Virus record (IMG/VR): IMGVR_UViG_3300014960_000003
Coordinates: 1 to 27,469 of that record
Source of the DNA: a virus
Direction: 5' to 3' (one strand)
DNA length: 27,469 nt
Below the pieces are notes generated by a model that saw only the letters and a program-made list of their open reading frames with translations, was not told where the DNA came from and did no database searches. The position numbers were made by a program, and so were the translations under genes. Below, piece by piece: positions 18,635 through 26,586 of the stretch (positions within the stretch are counted from its first letter, which is position 1; every line of letters begins with the position of its first letter).

Positions 18635-19000
18635 TCAGGCGGCAGTATCGGCGACCGGCTCGACGGTTTCAACAACGGGCTGCGGAGCAGGAGACCACGG
18701 CAGCGGCAGACTCACAACCGGCGGGTTGATCTGGTTCTGGATCTGCTGCGTGACGTTGGCCTCAATCGCGGTCTTATCGACGCCGTTGGCAAAGCACCAG
18801 TCCAGCACCTGCTGCTCGGTAAGCTGATCGTACGGCGTGAAGCTACCCGTCGGAGGAGCGAACGAGCAGGAGCCGTAACAGGTGCCGGTGTAGCTGTCCT
18901 GCGAGCCGTTGCACCTCCAGTCGGCGGTGATGACGACATCTGTGAGGCTGCCTTCGGTCGGCTTAACGAGAAGGCGTTCGATGATCCAAGAGATGTTCAT
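18635..19000 (-). CDS. DUF7936-like virion-associated protein (121 aa)
   Basis: MNISWIIERLLVKPTEGSLT starts after an A/C-rich leader (CTAATCGAACACACC before ATG). The pattern VVITADWRCNGSQDSYTGTC, YGSCSFAPPTGSFTPYDQLT, EQQVLDWCFANG, and NPPVVSLPLPW near residue 100 matches a recognised family of small phage proteins (DUF7936-like). In that family a 'W-x-x-x-G-x-D-x-x-x-x-x-x-x-Y-G' sheet is followed by 'F-T-P-Y-x-x-L-T-E-x-Q-V'. The C-terminus (APQPVVETVEPVADTAA) is proline- and acid-rich and looks disordered. Members lie near tail fibre genes, as here. Their role in the virion is unknown. Confidence 0.75.
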   Translation of the reverse strand: MNISWIIERLLVKPTEGSLTDVVITADWRCNGSQDSYTGTCYGSCSFAPPTGSFTPYDQLTEQQVLDWCFANGVDKTAIEANVTQQIQNQINPPVVSLPLPWSPAPQPVVETVEPVADTAA

Positions 19001-19011
19001 GGTGTGTTCGA

Positions 19012-19869
19012 TTAGGCAGAAGCGAGCGTGGTGATGGTGCCAGAAGAGCCACGGTACTTCAGCGCACCGGCTTCGACGTAGAGTTGACCTCCGGTGACGT
19101 TCGCAGTCGGAGCGGTGCCGTTGGCAATCTGGATGGTTTTGGCTGCGGTAGTTCCGGCAGCGGTAAGACCTACGAGGATGTTTCCAGATCCATCGATACG
19201 AGCAGCTTCAGTGGTTCCGTTTGTGACATAAAAAACGTGTCCACCGGTTCCATACGAACGGAATGCGGTTCCACCAATGTTTTCAATGACACTGTACTGA
19301 CCGCTCGTTCCACCACGATAAATGGTGAACTTGTTCGCACCGTCAGGATTTGAATCTGCGCCAAGGCTCAACCTGCTGACCGGACTTCCCCCCACCCCCA
19401 ATCCGGTGCTGTTGAGGCGCATCGCTTCGACGTTTCCGACGCCAAACAACAAAGCTCCGGCGCCGTTGTTGTAGAGATAACAATTCGCATCAACCTGCGT
19501 CAAATTCGTGAAATAGGAAGGATCAGTGGTGTCCCAGATTCCAAGGGTTGGTCCAGCAGAGGCTTGAATCGTTAATCCGGTTCCAGATCCAGACACTCCG
19601 GTGACTTTGTTGACAAGACCACCAATGCTTACGTTGTTTGTCGCGCTGTCCACCTTCAGAGTGCTGGTGTCCACCGTCAGGTCGCCGCTGATCGTCGCGC
19701 TGGCGAGCGTGGCGGTGCCGCCTGCGCCGAGGAGTTGGTTGATGGTCGACTTCTTCGTCGTGCCGCTCGCGGCCATTGACGTATCGGAAACATCAACGAT
19801 GACCAGCGGATCAGCCGCCGGATCGACAGTGGAGATAGCCGTTAAGGCTGTGATTTTTGAATCTGCCAT
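19012..19869 (-). CDS. Modular tail fibre / receptor-binding candidate (285 aa)
   Basis: The N-terminus MADSKITALTAISTVDPAAD, followed by PLVIVDVSDTSMAASGTTKK, is a common phage fibre anchor sequence. The middle holds repeated short beta elements (GDLTVDTSTLKVDSATNNVS, GLGVGGSPVSRLSLGADSNP) typical of fibres with 'simple sequence' triple-helical shafts. The end (KTIQIANGTAPTANVTGGQL, YVEAGALKYRGSSGTITTLA) is another widespread fibre module. GC content drops to about 47-50% between about 19190 and 19650 and exceeds 70% near 19700, so the middle may have been swapped independently. There is no enzymatic motif. It is probably a trimeric receptor-binding fibre. Confidence 0.8.
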   Translation of the reverse strand: MADSKITALTAISTVDPAADPLVIVDVSDTSMAASGTTKKSTINQLLGAGGTATLASATISGDLTVDTSTLKVDSATNNVSIGGLVNKVTGVSGSGTGLTIQASAGPTLGIWDTTDPSYFTNLTQVDANCYLYNNGAGALLFGVGNVEAMRLNSTGLGVGGSPVSRLSLGADSNPDGANKFTIYRGGTSGQYSVIENIGGTAFRSYGTGGHVFYVTNGTTEAARIDGSGNILVGLTAAGTTAAKTIQIANGTAPTANVTGGQLYVEAGALKYRGSSGTITTLASA

Positions 19870-19872
19870 AGG

Positions 19873-20109
19873 TCAGTAAACGGTGAGGATGAACTTGTCG
19901 TTGTTTTCTTGTAAAAGGAGATCGGTGCCGTCTTCCAGAGCGATGCGGTCGTAGGTTCCAAACGAGAAGACAATCTTCCCGGTGGCATCCTCCTGGAGAA
20001 CGTAGAACTCGTCCTCCTGGAGCATATCACGGCGAAGGATCGGCAGGTCGTACCCTCCAGCTTGTCCGCTGGGTGGACGATTGGTTCCGATGCCTATGCC
20101 GAGTCTCAT
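19873..20109 (-). CDS. Small beta-rich protein with repeated L-x-E-D/N phrases (78 aa)
   Basis: MRLGIGIGTNRPPSGQAGGY is followed by a chain of short strands: ILRRDMLQEDEFYVLQEDAT, SFGTYDRIALEDGTDLLLQE, NNDKFILTVY. The recurring 'L-x-x-E-D-G-x-x-L-L-L-x-E' phrase is frequent in small phage genes placed beside fibre genes. It forms a self-similar beta sheet. A related phrase lies inside the connector protein at 16860-17315. It is likely a virion decoration or fibre-associated protein. It follows the 87-aa gene by three bases. Confidence 0.65.
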   Translation of the reverse strand: MRLGIGIGTNRPPSGQAGGYDLPILRRDMLQEDEFYVLQEDATGKIVFSFGTYDRIALEDGTDLLLQENNDKFILTVY

Positions 20110-20112
20110 GGA

Positions 20113-20376
20113 TTAGGCAGCGCGGGCCAGAAAGGCAACAGCCTTTCCAGAAGCCAGTTGGAATCCGGTGATGTCACCGCACAATGGAAAACCCGCAGGC
20201 AATGTGATGCCAGTCCAGGTTCCAGAGATCCCGGTGCCGGTGATCGAGGTGAAGACGGTCGGCTCGGTCGGAATCACGGCCGAGAAGTTGCCGGTCTGGG
20301 CAGCGGTGGTCGTCACAGGGAAGAATCCCTGGCGCCCCATGCTGTATTCCATCGAGATGTCAGCTTGAACGGCCAT
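20113..20376 (-). CDS. Small virion protein (87 aa)
   Basis: MAVQADISMEYSMGRQGFFP, then VTTTAAQTGNFSAVIPTEPT, FTSITGTGISGTWTGITLPA and GDITGFQLASGKAVAFLARA. The protein is beta-rich and Thr/Gly-rich without charged clusters, as in small structural proteins or fibre-associated subunits. It starts after CTAAACAAGATTCAAA, a leader without Shine-Dalgarno that begins directly behind the strong hairpin. The family is not recognised; similar short beta proteins follow capsid genes in other phages. Confidence 0.6.
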   Translation of the reverse strand: MAVQADISMEYSMGRQGFFPVTTTAAQTGNFSAVIPTEPTVFTSITGTGISGTWTGITLPAGFPLCGDITGFQLASGKAVAFLARAA

Positions 20377-20393
20377 TTTGAATCTTGTTTAGA

Positions 20394-20425
20394 GGGGGGC
20401 CGCCGAGATTTCCCAGCAGCCCCCC
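20394..20425 (-). terminator. Strong 12-bp hairpin behind the capsid block (no U-tract)
   Basis: Coding strand GGGGGGCTGCTG, an eight-base loop, then CGGCGGCCCCCC: all twelve positions pair (ten Watson-Crick, two G-U). The next bases are TCTAAAC, so a U-run is lacking. It could be a factor-dependent terminator, an RNA-processing site, or a stabiliser that protects the capsid mRNA 3' end. Confidence 0.5.
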
Positions 20426-20436
20426 AATTTGAACGG

Positions 20437-20613
20437 TTAACCTTTTCTGATCTTCGGTGCCAGGGCTCCCTGTATCCACAGGATGAGCTTGCCTCCCTCT
20501 GGGACGTTCGCGGTGTTGAAGTCGGTGCGTTGGAGAGACGCATCGACCTCGGGACCGGCGACAATCTTTGCCTTGCCGTTGCGGTCCACCGAGATGGTTG
20601 TGGCGATTCTCAT
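20437..20613 (-). CDS. Short hypothetical protein (58 aa) after the capsid gene
   Basis: I found this by hand translation: MRIATTISVDRNGKAKIVAG, PEVDASLQRTDFNTANVPEG, GKLILWIQGALAPKIRKG. It starts eleven bases after the capsid stop, with leader GGCTGAACC typical of the late genes here, and ends just before the hairpin. It is a small basic protein with beta pattern. It may be a capsid decoration protein by position (lambda gpD and similar follow the capsid protease), but it is shorter and no homology is recognised. Confidence 0.6.
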   Translation of the reverse strand: MRIATTISVDRNGKAKIVAGPEVDASLQRTDFNTANVPEGGKLILWIQGALAPKIRKG

Positions 20614-20624
20614 GGTTCAGCCTA

Positions 20625-22754
20625 TTAGGCGGTGACCAGAACCTCGGCCTGCGTGGTGTCCGCGGCAGCGGCGCCGAACATGATGTCGTAGGACGCCATG
20701 TGGCTGCGGCTGGCGCGGCTGTACCAGACGGAGAGCAAGCAGCTCAGGCCGTTGTTGGTGGTGACCGTGCGCTGCTCGATGAACTCGCCCGGGATCATTC
20801 CAACCGGAAGGCCGGCGGCGATGGCGATGGCGTCAGGGCCGCAGACGAAACCAACGGCGTTGGTCTCGGCAGAGGTCCATCGGTTGTTCTCGGCGATCAC
20901 GTCAAAGCCGAACCGGCCGTTGTTCAGCGCCTCGTAGCGGCCATCCGGGAAGGTATTGGAAGCCGCGGAGAACTGCAGGCGGGCCAGGTGGCCACCGTCG
21001 AGGATCAGGTTCTTCGAGCGGTAGTTCTTCGCCAGGGCGAGGATCGCCGGGAGATCGCTGGTGTCGAAGTTCGCAGCCGTGCCGATAGCGGTGGCGGCGC
21101 CGTAGTTACCGGAGACCATCAGCGCGGTCAGGACGTCGCTGATGCCGTAGGCGAACAGGTCAGCCGAACCGGCAGCCAGGTCGGCCAGGGCGAAGCCCTG
21201 GTTCAGCTCCTGCTGGGTCACGGTGAAGTTCTTCGAGATCTGATTCACCGTCACCGAGGTGGCGGCCAGCGTGCTGTCGTTGTTGGTCTCCCAGCTCGAC
21301 GGGTTGGTCTGGGCGGCGGTGCCGGTGGTGAACTTCTTCACCTGGACCGTGGCGCGGGGGCGGAGGTTGTCCAGGCCGACGTTTCGAGAGAAGGCGCTGA
21401 CCAAGGCCAGGCGGGTGGCCGCCACGGTGATCACGGCGTCGGCGAGGTAATCAACAACCAGGCCAGAAGCGAACGTGTTCGCGTTCTGCGGGGCGTGCAG
21501 CGCCGACTGGCGGAGCAGCTCGCTGTGGTTCTGGATGAGGAAGTCGCGGCGCTTGGCACCGGCCTGCATCTTCTTGTGGGCCTCGAGCAGCGGGTTGCCG
21601 AGGTTCTCGATGCGAACCGGGGCGACGGGCTCCGGGGCAGGGGCGGCAGTGGGGACCTTGGCCGAGATCGCCGCGGCAACCGCCTTGGCGACGATGGACT
21701 CGATGTCGAGGGCGGCGGACGGCGCGGTAGGAGCGGCCGCCACCACGGTGTTGGTATCACTCATATCAGTGTGTGGTGTCTGTGATGTCGGCGCGGTTGT
21801 CGCGCCATCGCCGGCAGCGGGAGTGCTGTCGGTCGAAATCTTGTCGTCAGGCTCGGAGAGCTCTTCCTCTTCCTCGACCTGGGCAGCCAGTGCCTTGAAC
21901 CAATCACGGCCGGCAGCGCCGCCCCAGAGGTTCGCAGCCACATCGGCCGGTGTGTTGGGCTCGGCCTCGAGGAATCGCTCATTACGAGCCCACCAGGCCA
22001 CAGCCTTCTTGATCTTCTCGACGCTGGGCTCTTCGCCCTTCGCCATGTTGCGAGCCTCGATCACTGTGGCCTCTTCGAGACCATCGCCACCGAGGCCTTC
22101 CTCGTATTGCTGGATCCCTCGCTCGAGGTTCCTGCGCACCGTAGGAGGCGCCGTCCTGGAGACAGCCCGCGGGTGCCAGCAGGCAGCAATAGCCATCTGC
22201 ATCTCGGTCATCTTGTCAGCCAGGCCGAAATTGATGGCCTCCTGGGCGGTGAACCAGGTCTCTTCCTTCATCAAGGCTTTGATCTGATCCATCGGCTTTC
22301 CGGTGTTCTTCGCGTAGATCGAAGCCAGAACTTCGCCGTGCTGATCCAAGGCATCAGCCATCTTCCGCATATCGGAAGAGCTGCCGGCGACCATGCCGGA
22401 AGGGTCATGGATCATAAAGAGCGCCGCGTCGGCGATCTCTACGGTGTCGCCGGCCAGGGCGATGATGGAAGCGATTGAAGCAGCGATGCCGACCACCCGG
22501 GTGGTGACGGGCGCCTGCCGGCCTCGCAGCATATTGTAGATGGCGAAACCGTCCCAGACGTTGCCGCCCGGGCTGTTGATCTCGACCACCAGAGGCCCGG
22601 GGCCAACCGACTGCAGCGCATCGGAGAAAGCCTTGGCAGAGACGCCGGAACCACCGAACCAGTCTTCGCCGATCTGGTCGAAGATCTGGAGCACGGCAGG
22701 CTCAGAGGCCGAGGCCCGCGGGGTGTAAGACAGCCAGTTTGTGACCTTAGTCAT
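20625..22754 (-). CDS. ClpP-like head protease fused to major capsid protein (709 aa)
   Basis: Three parts are visible. Residues 1-200 are an S14 ClpP-like head maturation protease: EINSPGGNVWDGFAIY (58-73), nucleophile Ser93 in GIAASIAS, His116 in MIHDPSG; the position of the ClpP Asp appears to be Glu165 (KEETWFTA). Residues about 225-290 form a small helical domain (IEARNMAKGEEPSVEKIKKA, WWARNERFLEAE, ANLWGGAAGRDW) known from phage head proteins. An acidic, Pro/Ala-rich linker follows. From about 395 the major capsid protein extends to the end (RRDFLIQNHSELLRQSALHA, TVTQQELNQGFALADLAAGS). An ATG at residue 331 (MSDTNTVVAAAPTAPSAALD) with an A/C-rich leader could start a separate 379-aa capsid product. 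The reading frame overlaps the portal gene by eight bases. Confidence 0.85.
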   Translation of the reverse strand: MTKVTNWLSYTPRASASEPAVLQIFDQIGEDWFGGSGVSAKAFSDALQSVGPGPLVVEINSPGGNVWDGFAIYNMLRGRQAPVTTRVVGIAASIASIIALAGDTVEIADAALFMIHDPSGMVAGSSSDMRKMADALDQHGEVLASIYAKNTGKPMDQIKALMKEETWFTAQEAINFGLADKMTEMQMAIAACWHPRAVSRTAPPTVRRNLERGIQQYEEGLGGDGLEEATVIEARNMAKGEEPSVEKIKKAVAWWARNERFLEAEPNTPADVAANLWGGAAGRDWFKALAAQVEEEEELSEPDDKISTDSTPAAGDGATTAPTSQTPHTDMSDTNTVVAAAPTAPSAALDIESIVAKAVAAAISAKVPTAAPAPEPVAPVRIENLGNPLLEAHKKMQAGAKRRDFLIQNHSELLRQSALHAPQNANTFASGLVVDYLADAVITVAATRLALVSAFSRNVGLDNLRPRATVQVKKFTTGTAAQTNPSSWETNNDSTLAATSVTVNQISKNFTVTQQELNQGFALADLAAGSADLFAYGISDVLTALMVSGNYGAATAIGTAANFDTSDLPAILALAKNYRSKNLILDGGHLARLQFSAASNTFPDGRYEALNNGRFGFDVIAENNRWTSAETNAVGFVCGPDAIAIAAGLPVGMIPGEFIEQRTVTTNNGLSCLLSVWYSRASRSHMASYDIMFGAAAADTTQAEVLVTA

Positions 22755-24291
22755 TGTTCTTCTTCGCCTTCAGTTTGCGCTTGGTTGGCGCCTTGGCAAT
22801 AACCTGCTCGGGCGGTTCTGCAGGAATCGGTTCAGGCAACGATTCGCCAGACGGGGTGTCTTCGACAACAGGCAGCGCAGGCTCCGGAGCAATCGGCAGC
22901 TTTTGAGCGGTCGAGATCTCCGAGACGTCGATGCCGTATTTGCTTGCCAGGTCGCGGATGTGCTTGGCCTGCTGGGCCTTGGCTTCGAGCGCCGACCTCC
23001 AGTCGATGCCGCGGGCGCCGTAAATCTCGTCGTAGGTGGTGATGCCGGCCTCGAGCTCGGCGAGCTGGGCCGCGGAGTTGCGGCCGACGTCGACATTCGG
23101 CGCCCGGGGGGCCTGGATCGCCACTTCGTACCAGTCGTCCGGGGAATCCTGCAGGGTAGGATCGACCCGGATGGCATATTCCATCACATATTCCCAGATC
23201 CGACGGGCGGCCGAGGCCATCACCTGGTGGCGGCTCCGGAACCAGACAGAAGACATATCCAAGGCGCCGCGGTAGACGGTGCCCTGCATTCCCTCTGGGA
23301 AGACCAGGACATACGGGATGCCGACGCCCGCGCACACCTTTTCGGTCAGGCTGCGCCAGTATTCCCGCATATTGACGTTTGGGCGGTCGGCCTGGAACTG
23401 CTCGAACTCGTCGCCAGACTTCAGCACCTTCACGGTGCTTCCGAAAATGTTCTCGTAGTAGGTCTGGGCGGTGCCCTGGCTGCCGGCCACACCGGAGCGC
23501 AGGCTTGTGGCCTGAACCTCACCGGAGGCCGTCTTGATCACCTGGGCAACGCTGGAAGCCAGCTTGCAGGATTCCATCTCCAGGCGCTGCAGGTCGTCCA
23601 GGTCGTGCAGGTCGTTGATGACGCACGCCACAAACGGCAGGCCGCGGAGCTGTCCCGCCCGCTGGGCCTCGAAGATGTGGATGATCGAATCCGAGGAAAT
23701 CGACCGGATGTCGGTGAGTTGTCCCTGCTGCTGCTCCTGGCCGATGAAATAGGATAAGGCGCGGCCGGTGCGCTGATCAAACCGAACGCCATCGAAGATG
23801 TCGGGCTGGTTCTCCTGGCCGGTAGGGGTGGCCACCTGCTGTGGCTCGATGAGCTGCAGCCTTGGGCGCCCGGACTCACCGCGGGTCAGCAGGATGAAAG
23901 ATTCGCCATCGTAGAACCAGCCGCGGGCAGCCAACGACATCAGGGTGCCGAACGATTGCCTGGAGCCGATGTCAGGAAAGCGGCACCAAAGATCCCACCA
24001 GCGCTTCGCCCGAATGTTCCAGTCGGGATTCGAGCTGGCCGGCTGCACCGAGAAGTTGCTGCCGACCGTGTAGTTCTCGAAGAGATCGCCCAGGCGGTTC
24101 ATTACCGCGTTGTTCTGCTCAAAGAATCGGCTCTTGCGAACGATCTGCTGCCGGGTGCTGCTGGTGACGTCGAACCTCACCGAGGTGTATGACGTATCCA
24201 GGAACGACCGGCGAATGCTGTTGGTCGCGCCTTCGTAACGGTCGACAGGCGCTGACCGGAACTTGGCCAGGATGTTGTTGAAAAGTCCCAT
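22747..24291 (-). CDS. Portal protein (lambda gpB family)
   Basis: This 514-aa protein matches the lambda-type portal. MGLFNNILAKFRSAPVDRYE and EGATNSIRRSFLDTSYTSVR lead into the family's opening region with RKSRFFEQNNAVMNRLGDLF, where N-N-A-x-x-x-x-x-x-x-x-x-N-x-V-G follows. Then come RGWFYDGESFILLTR, PQVLTP-like LIEPQQVATP, and later KVCAGVGIPYVLVFPEG, a strongly conserved portal segment. It forms the dodecameric DNA entry ring, docks terminase and later the connectors. The C-terminal tail (AEPPEQVIAKAPTKRKLKAK) is basic and disordered. Start ATG and the preceding stop overlap (TGATG). The usual length is 500-550, so it is complete. Confidence 0.9.
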   Translation of the reverse strand: MGLFNNILAKFRSAPVDRYEGATNSIRRSFLDTSYTSVRFDVTSSTRQQIVRKSRFFEQNNAVMNRLGDLFENYTVGSNFSVQPASSNPDWNIRAKRWWDLWCRFPDIGSRQSFGTLMSLAARGWFYDGESFILLTRGESGRPRLQLIEPQQVATPTGQENQPDIFDGVRFDQRTGRALSYFIGQEQQQGQLTDIRSISSDSIIHIFEAQRAGQLRGLPFVACVINDLHDLDDLQRLEMESCKLASSVAQVIKTASGEVQATSLRSGVAGSQGTAQTYYENIFGSTVKVLKSGDEFEQFQADRPNVNMREYWRSLTEKVCAGVGIPYVLVFPEGMQGTVYRGALDMSSVWFRSRHQVMASAARRIWEYVMEYAIRVDPTLQDSPDDWYEVAIQAPRAPNVDVGRNSAAQLAELEAGITTYDEIYGARGIDWRSALEAKAQQAKHIRDLASKYGIDVSEISTAQKLPIAPEPALPVVEDTPSGESLPEPIPAEPPEQVIAKAPTKRKLKAKKNND

Positions 24292-24710
24292 CAGGTCATC
24301 CCGGTGCGAATGGTGCCTTCGCGTCTAAAGTTGGAGAAATCGCCGCCATAGGAGGTGGCAGCCACCAGGACCACCGACATCATCTTGGCGTAGATCTGCG
24401 CATCGGTCGGGCTGGCGATGCCGTCCTGGTTCAGGAAATAGACCGCCAGCTCGTAGTCGGAGATTAGGCTTTCCCACATCTCGACCATCTCGGAAGGCGT
24501 CGGTGCGCCTTTGCCTGGCTCGGCGAACTCGACCGAAACATCCGAGGAAGACGTCGACCGCACAACCTGGCCGGACTCGATGGTCGTGGCCGATGCGATG
24601 CTTTTCGCAGACAATGCAGCCAGAAGCGTCACACCACCAAGAGCGCTGTAAACGCTTCGGAGGTATGCCCTTTTGATGGCCACCGTGTATGTGAACACGG
24701 CGCGGACCAT
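24291..24710 (-). CDS. Small protein in the gpW position (139 aa)
   Basis: MVRAVFTYTVAIKRAYLRSV has an amphipathic/hydrophobic N-terminal segment (YSALGGVTLLAALSAKSIAS, about residues 22-42). Polar regions follow (TTIESGQVVRSTSSSDVSVE), then a helical part (PSEMVEMWESLISDYELAVY, DAQIYAKMMSVVLVAATSYG). In lambda-like phages the gene between large terminase and portal is gpW, a 68-aa head completion protein; the S-S-S-D-V-S-V-E region is reminiscent, but the present protein is twice as long and I cannot confirm homology. The start is uncertain, because no Shine-Dalgarno precedes the ATG and later starts are possible. Confidence 0.5.
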   Translation of the reverse strand: MVRAVFTYTVAIKRAYLRSVYSALGGVTLLAALSAKSIASATTIESGQVVRSTSSSDVSVEFAEPGKGAPTPSEMVEMWESLISDYELAVYFLNQDGIASPTDAQIYAKMMSVVLVAATSYGGDFSNFRREGTIRTGMT

Positions 24711-24729
24711 GCACGGTCTTTTTATTCCA

Positions 24730-26586
24730 TCAAGCCGTTAGCAAAGGCTCCTGCGGGATCAGGTCGTTCCAGAGCATTACCATGGCAAGTTGCATGATCT
24801 CGCAGTCGTGAAGGTGATCAGGCCATTTTTGGTTCCGTTTCTGCCAGACGTGTTTGATCCGGCCTGAACGATTGGCCACGGGTCGCAGCAGGTGTGAATC
24901 GAGGTGCCGCCAGTAGAGATCGGGCTCGGCCAGGTATGCGCCATCGACCTGCCAATCTGCCGGCGGTTGGGAAATGCCCCATTCCCGGTCAATGTCGCCT
25001 TTCCTAAGCCTCGAGAGCATCTCCCGCAGGTGCTCGGTGTCGAACACCAGGAGCGGCTGCACCACGTCGGTGCGCATTGATGAAGACGTCGAAATGCCGA
25101 ACGGATGCACCGCCCCGGACTTGGTTGTGAATCGGGCGCCGACCTCCCGGCCTTTTGTCGGCATCCAGCCGATCAGCATCGGCTTGCGAAGGCCTCCTTC
25201 TGGCGGATAGCGCAGGCCGCACGGGAACGTCACGGGATTGGATGTGATGGTAGAATAACCTCCGCAGGCATCGTAAACGGTTTGCGTGTTGAACCCGGAG
25301 TCGATGCCGACGTCCATGTCGTGCACCTCTAGCTTCACCTGCACCCGTCGGAGTGCGGCGAAATCATCGGCATGGCCGGCGGCCACCAGCGTGCTGTTGC
25401 CGTCCTTCCATTCCCGGCAAACCCACCACAGGTAAGGCGCGACGGCCTGCACGTCTGCGGTCAGGTATCGACGCCCGCCATCCACTCGGACGATCTGGGC
25501 GGTCTCGGTGCGATCCTGCTGCACGTCCTGCTGCTCCCATGGCTCTGCCAGGGTGCCGTTGATGAAGCCCTGCAGGCCGGCCATGGATGCCTTCGCCTCG
25601 AGGAAGGAAACGGCCAGGTGTCCCCAGGTGCATTTGCGGTCGGGGCTGTAGAGGCTCGAAAGGTGGTAAGATCGGACGCCGGGAAGCGCTCCGGCATTCT
25701 CGGGCAGCCATTTGCCGTGGCGAAGCGCAGCGACCTTGTGGGCGTCTGAGATGTGGCCTTGGCAGAGCTGGCAGACGTAATGAGCCGAGGCCCTGATCTT
25801 GGCCAGGTCAGGCTTACCATCCTCGGTGCGGGCGTCGTCCCATGTGACCTGTGACCACAGCAGTTTGATGTGCTCCTTGCAATGCGGGCACGGGATGTAA
25901 AACCGCCGTTGGTCGCCTCGAAGGAAACGCTGCCAGATCCGGCCTTCGACGACAGTGGGTGTGCTGGTCATGAAGGCCTTCGAGCTGCTGAAACTCTTGA
26001 GGCGCTGCTCGGCCAGGTCGAGGGCGTCGGCCTCCTTGGCGGTAGCCTCGGCGAACTTGTCCACCTCGTCGGCGATCAGAACCCGGACGGGGCGGCTCGC
26101 CAGGTTGGCCGGGCTGTTGGAGCCGACGAAGGTGAGCGTCGACCTGGTGAAGTTCTGCTCGAGGTTGGTGATCTTGTCGGCCTCTGCCGGGAAGCATTCG
26201 AGCATCGCCGGGCTGTCCTCGAGCATCGGCATCCACCGACTCTTCGAGAATGACCTGGCCAGATTCTCTGAAGGCATCAGCCACAAGGCCGGGCTCGGCT
26301 CGTTGGCAATCATCCAGGCCAGGCCGGCCATCAGGGTGGTGGTCTTCGATGTCTGACTTCCCCAGCACAGCGTCACCTCGGAGACCGACGGGTCTTTCCA
26401 GGCTTCCATCGGCTCCCGGGTGTACGGGCGCACCGAGGTTGAGAACGGCCCGGGATGCTCGGTCTGCCGTTGGGTAAGGCGTAGGTTGGCCTCGGACCAT
26501 TCGACCACCGTCTGCTGCGGGGTCGGGCGGTAGAGGTTGCGGCGATAGTCGAGCAGGCTGCGTTGAAGGTCGGTCAGGCTTTCCAT
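24730..26586 (-). CDS. terL: Large terminase subunit (GpA-like)
   Basis: This 618-aa protein is the packaging motor and nuclease of the lambda gpA family. The ATPase part has Walker A CWGSQTSKTT (residues 74-83; G-S-Q-T-S-K-T in gpA style) and Walker B VLIADEVD (169-176), followed by the coupling T-S-T-P (FMTSTPTVVEGRIW). Zinc-binding-like pairs occur at IPCPHC and VCQLC in the linker. The C-terminal half carries the nuclease fold, with acidic residues in MDVGIDSGFNTQTVYDACGG. It translocates DNA into the prohead using ATP and cuts concatemers. The gene starts inside the end of the small subunit gene (13-base overlap) with no Shine-Dalgarno, so coupling is likely. Length is typical. Confidence 0.92.
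   Translation of the reverse strand: MESLTDLQRSLLDYRRNLYRPTPQQTVVEWSEANLRLTQRQTEHPGPFSTSVRPYTREPMEAWKDPSVSEVTLCWGSQTSKTTTLMAGLAWMIANEPSPALWLMPSENLARSFSKSRWMPMLEDSPAMLECFPAEADKITNLEQNFTRSTLTFVGSNSPANLASRPVRVLIADEVDKFAEATAKEADALDLAEQRLKSFSSSKAFMTSTPTVVEGRIWQRFLRGDQRRFYIPCPHCKEHIKLLWSQVTWDDARTEDGKPDLAKIRASAHYVCQLCQGHISDAHKVAALRHGKWLPENAGALPGVRSYHLSSLYSPDRKCTWGHLAVSFLEAKASMAGLQGFINGTLAEPWEQQDVQQDRTETAQIVRVDGGRRYLTADVQAVAPYLWWVCREWKDGNSTLVAAGHADDFAALRRVQVKLEVHDMDVGIDSGFNTQTVYDACGGYSTITSNPVTFPCGLRYPPEGGLRKPMLIGWMPTKGREVGARFTTKSGAVHPFGISTSSSMRTDVVQPLLVFDTEHLREMLSRLRKGDIDREWGISQPPADWQVDGAYLAEPDLYWRHLDSHLLRPVANRSGRIKHVWQKRNQKWPDHLHDCEIMQLAMVMLWNDLIPQEPLLTA

Noticed and set aside
20568-21785. 405-codon open frame on the plus strand opposite the capsid gene, and similar long plus-strand frames at 302-964, 21475-22287 and 22741-23757
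   Set aside because: All lie antisense to well-supported minus-strand genes in GC-rich DNA. Their translations are Arg/Gly/Val-rich with no recognisable domain, and no plus-strand gene chain exists.
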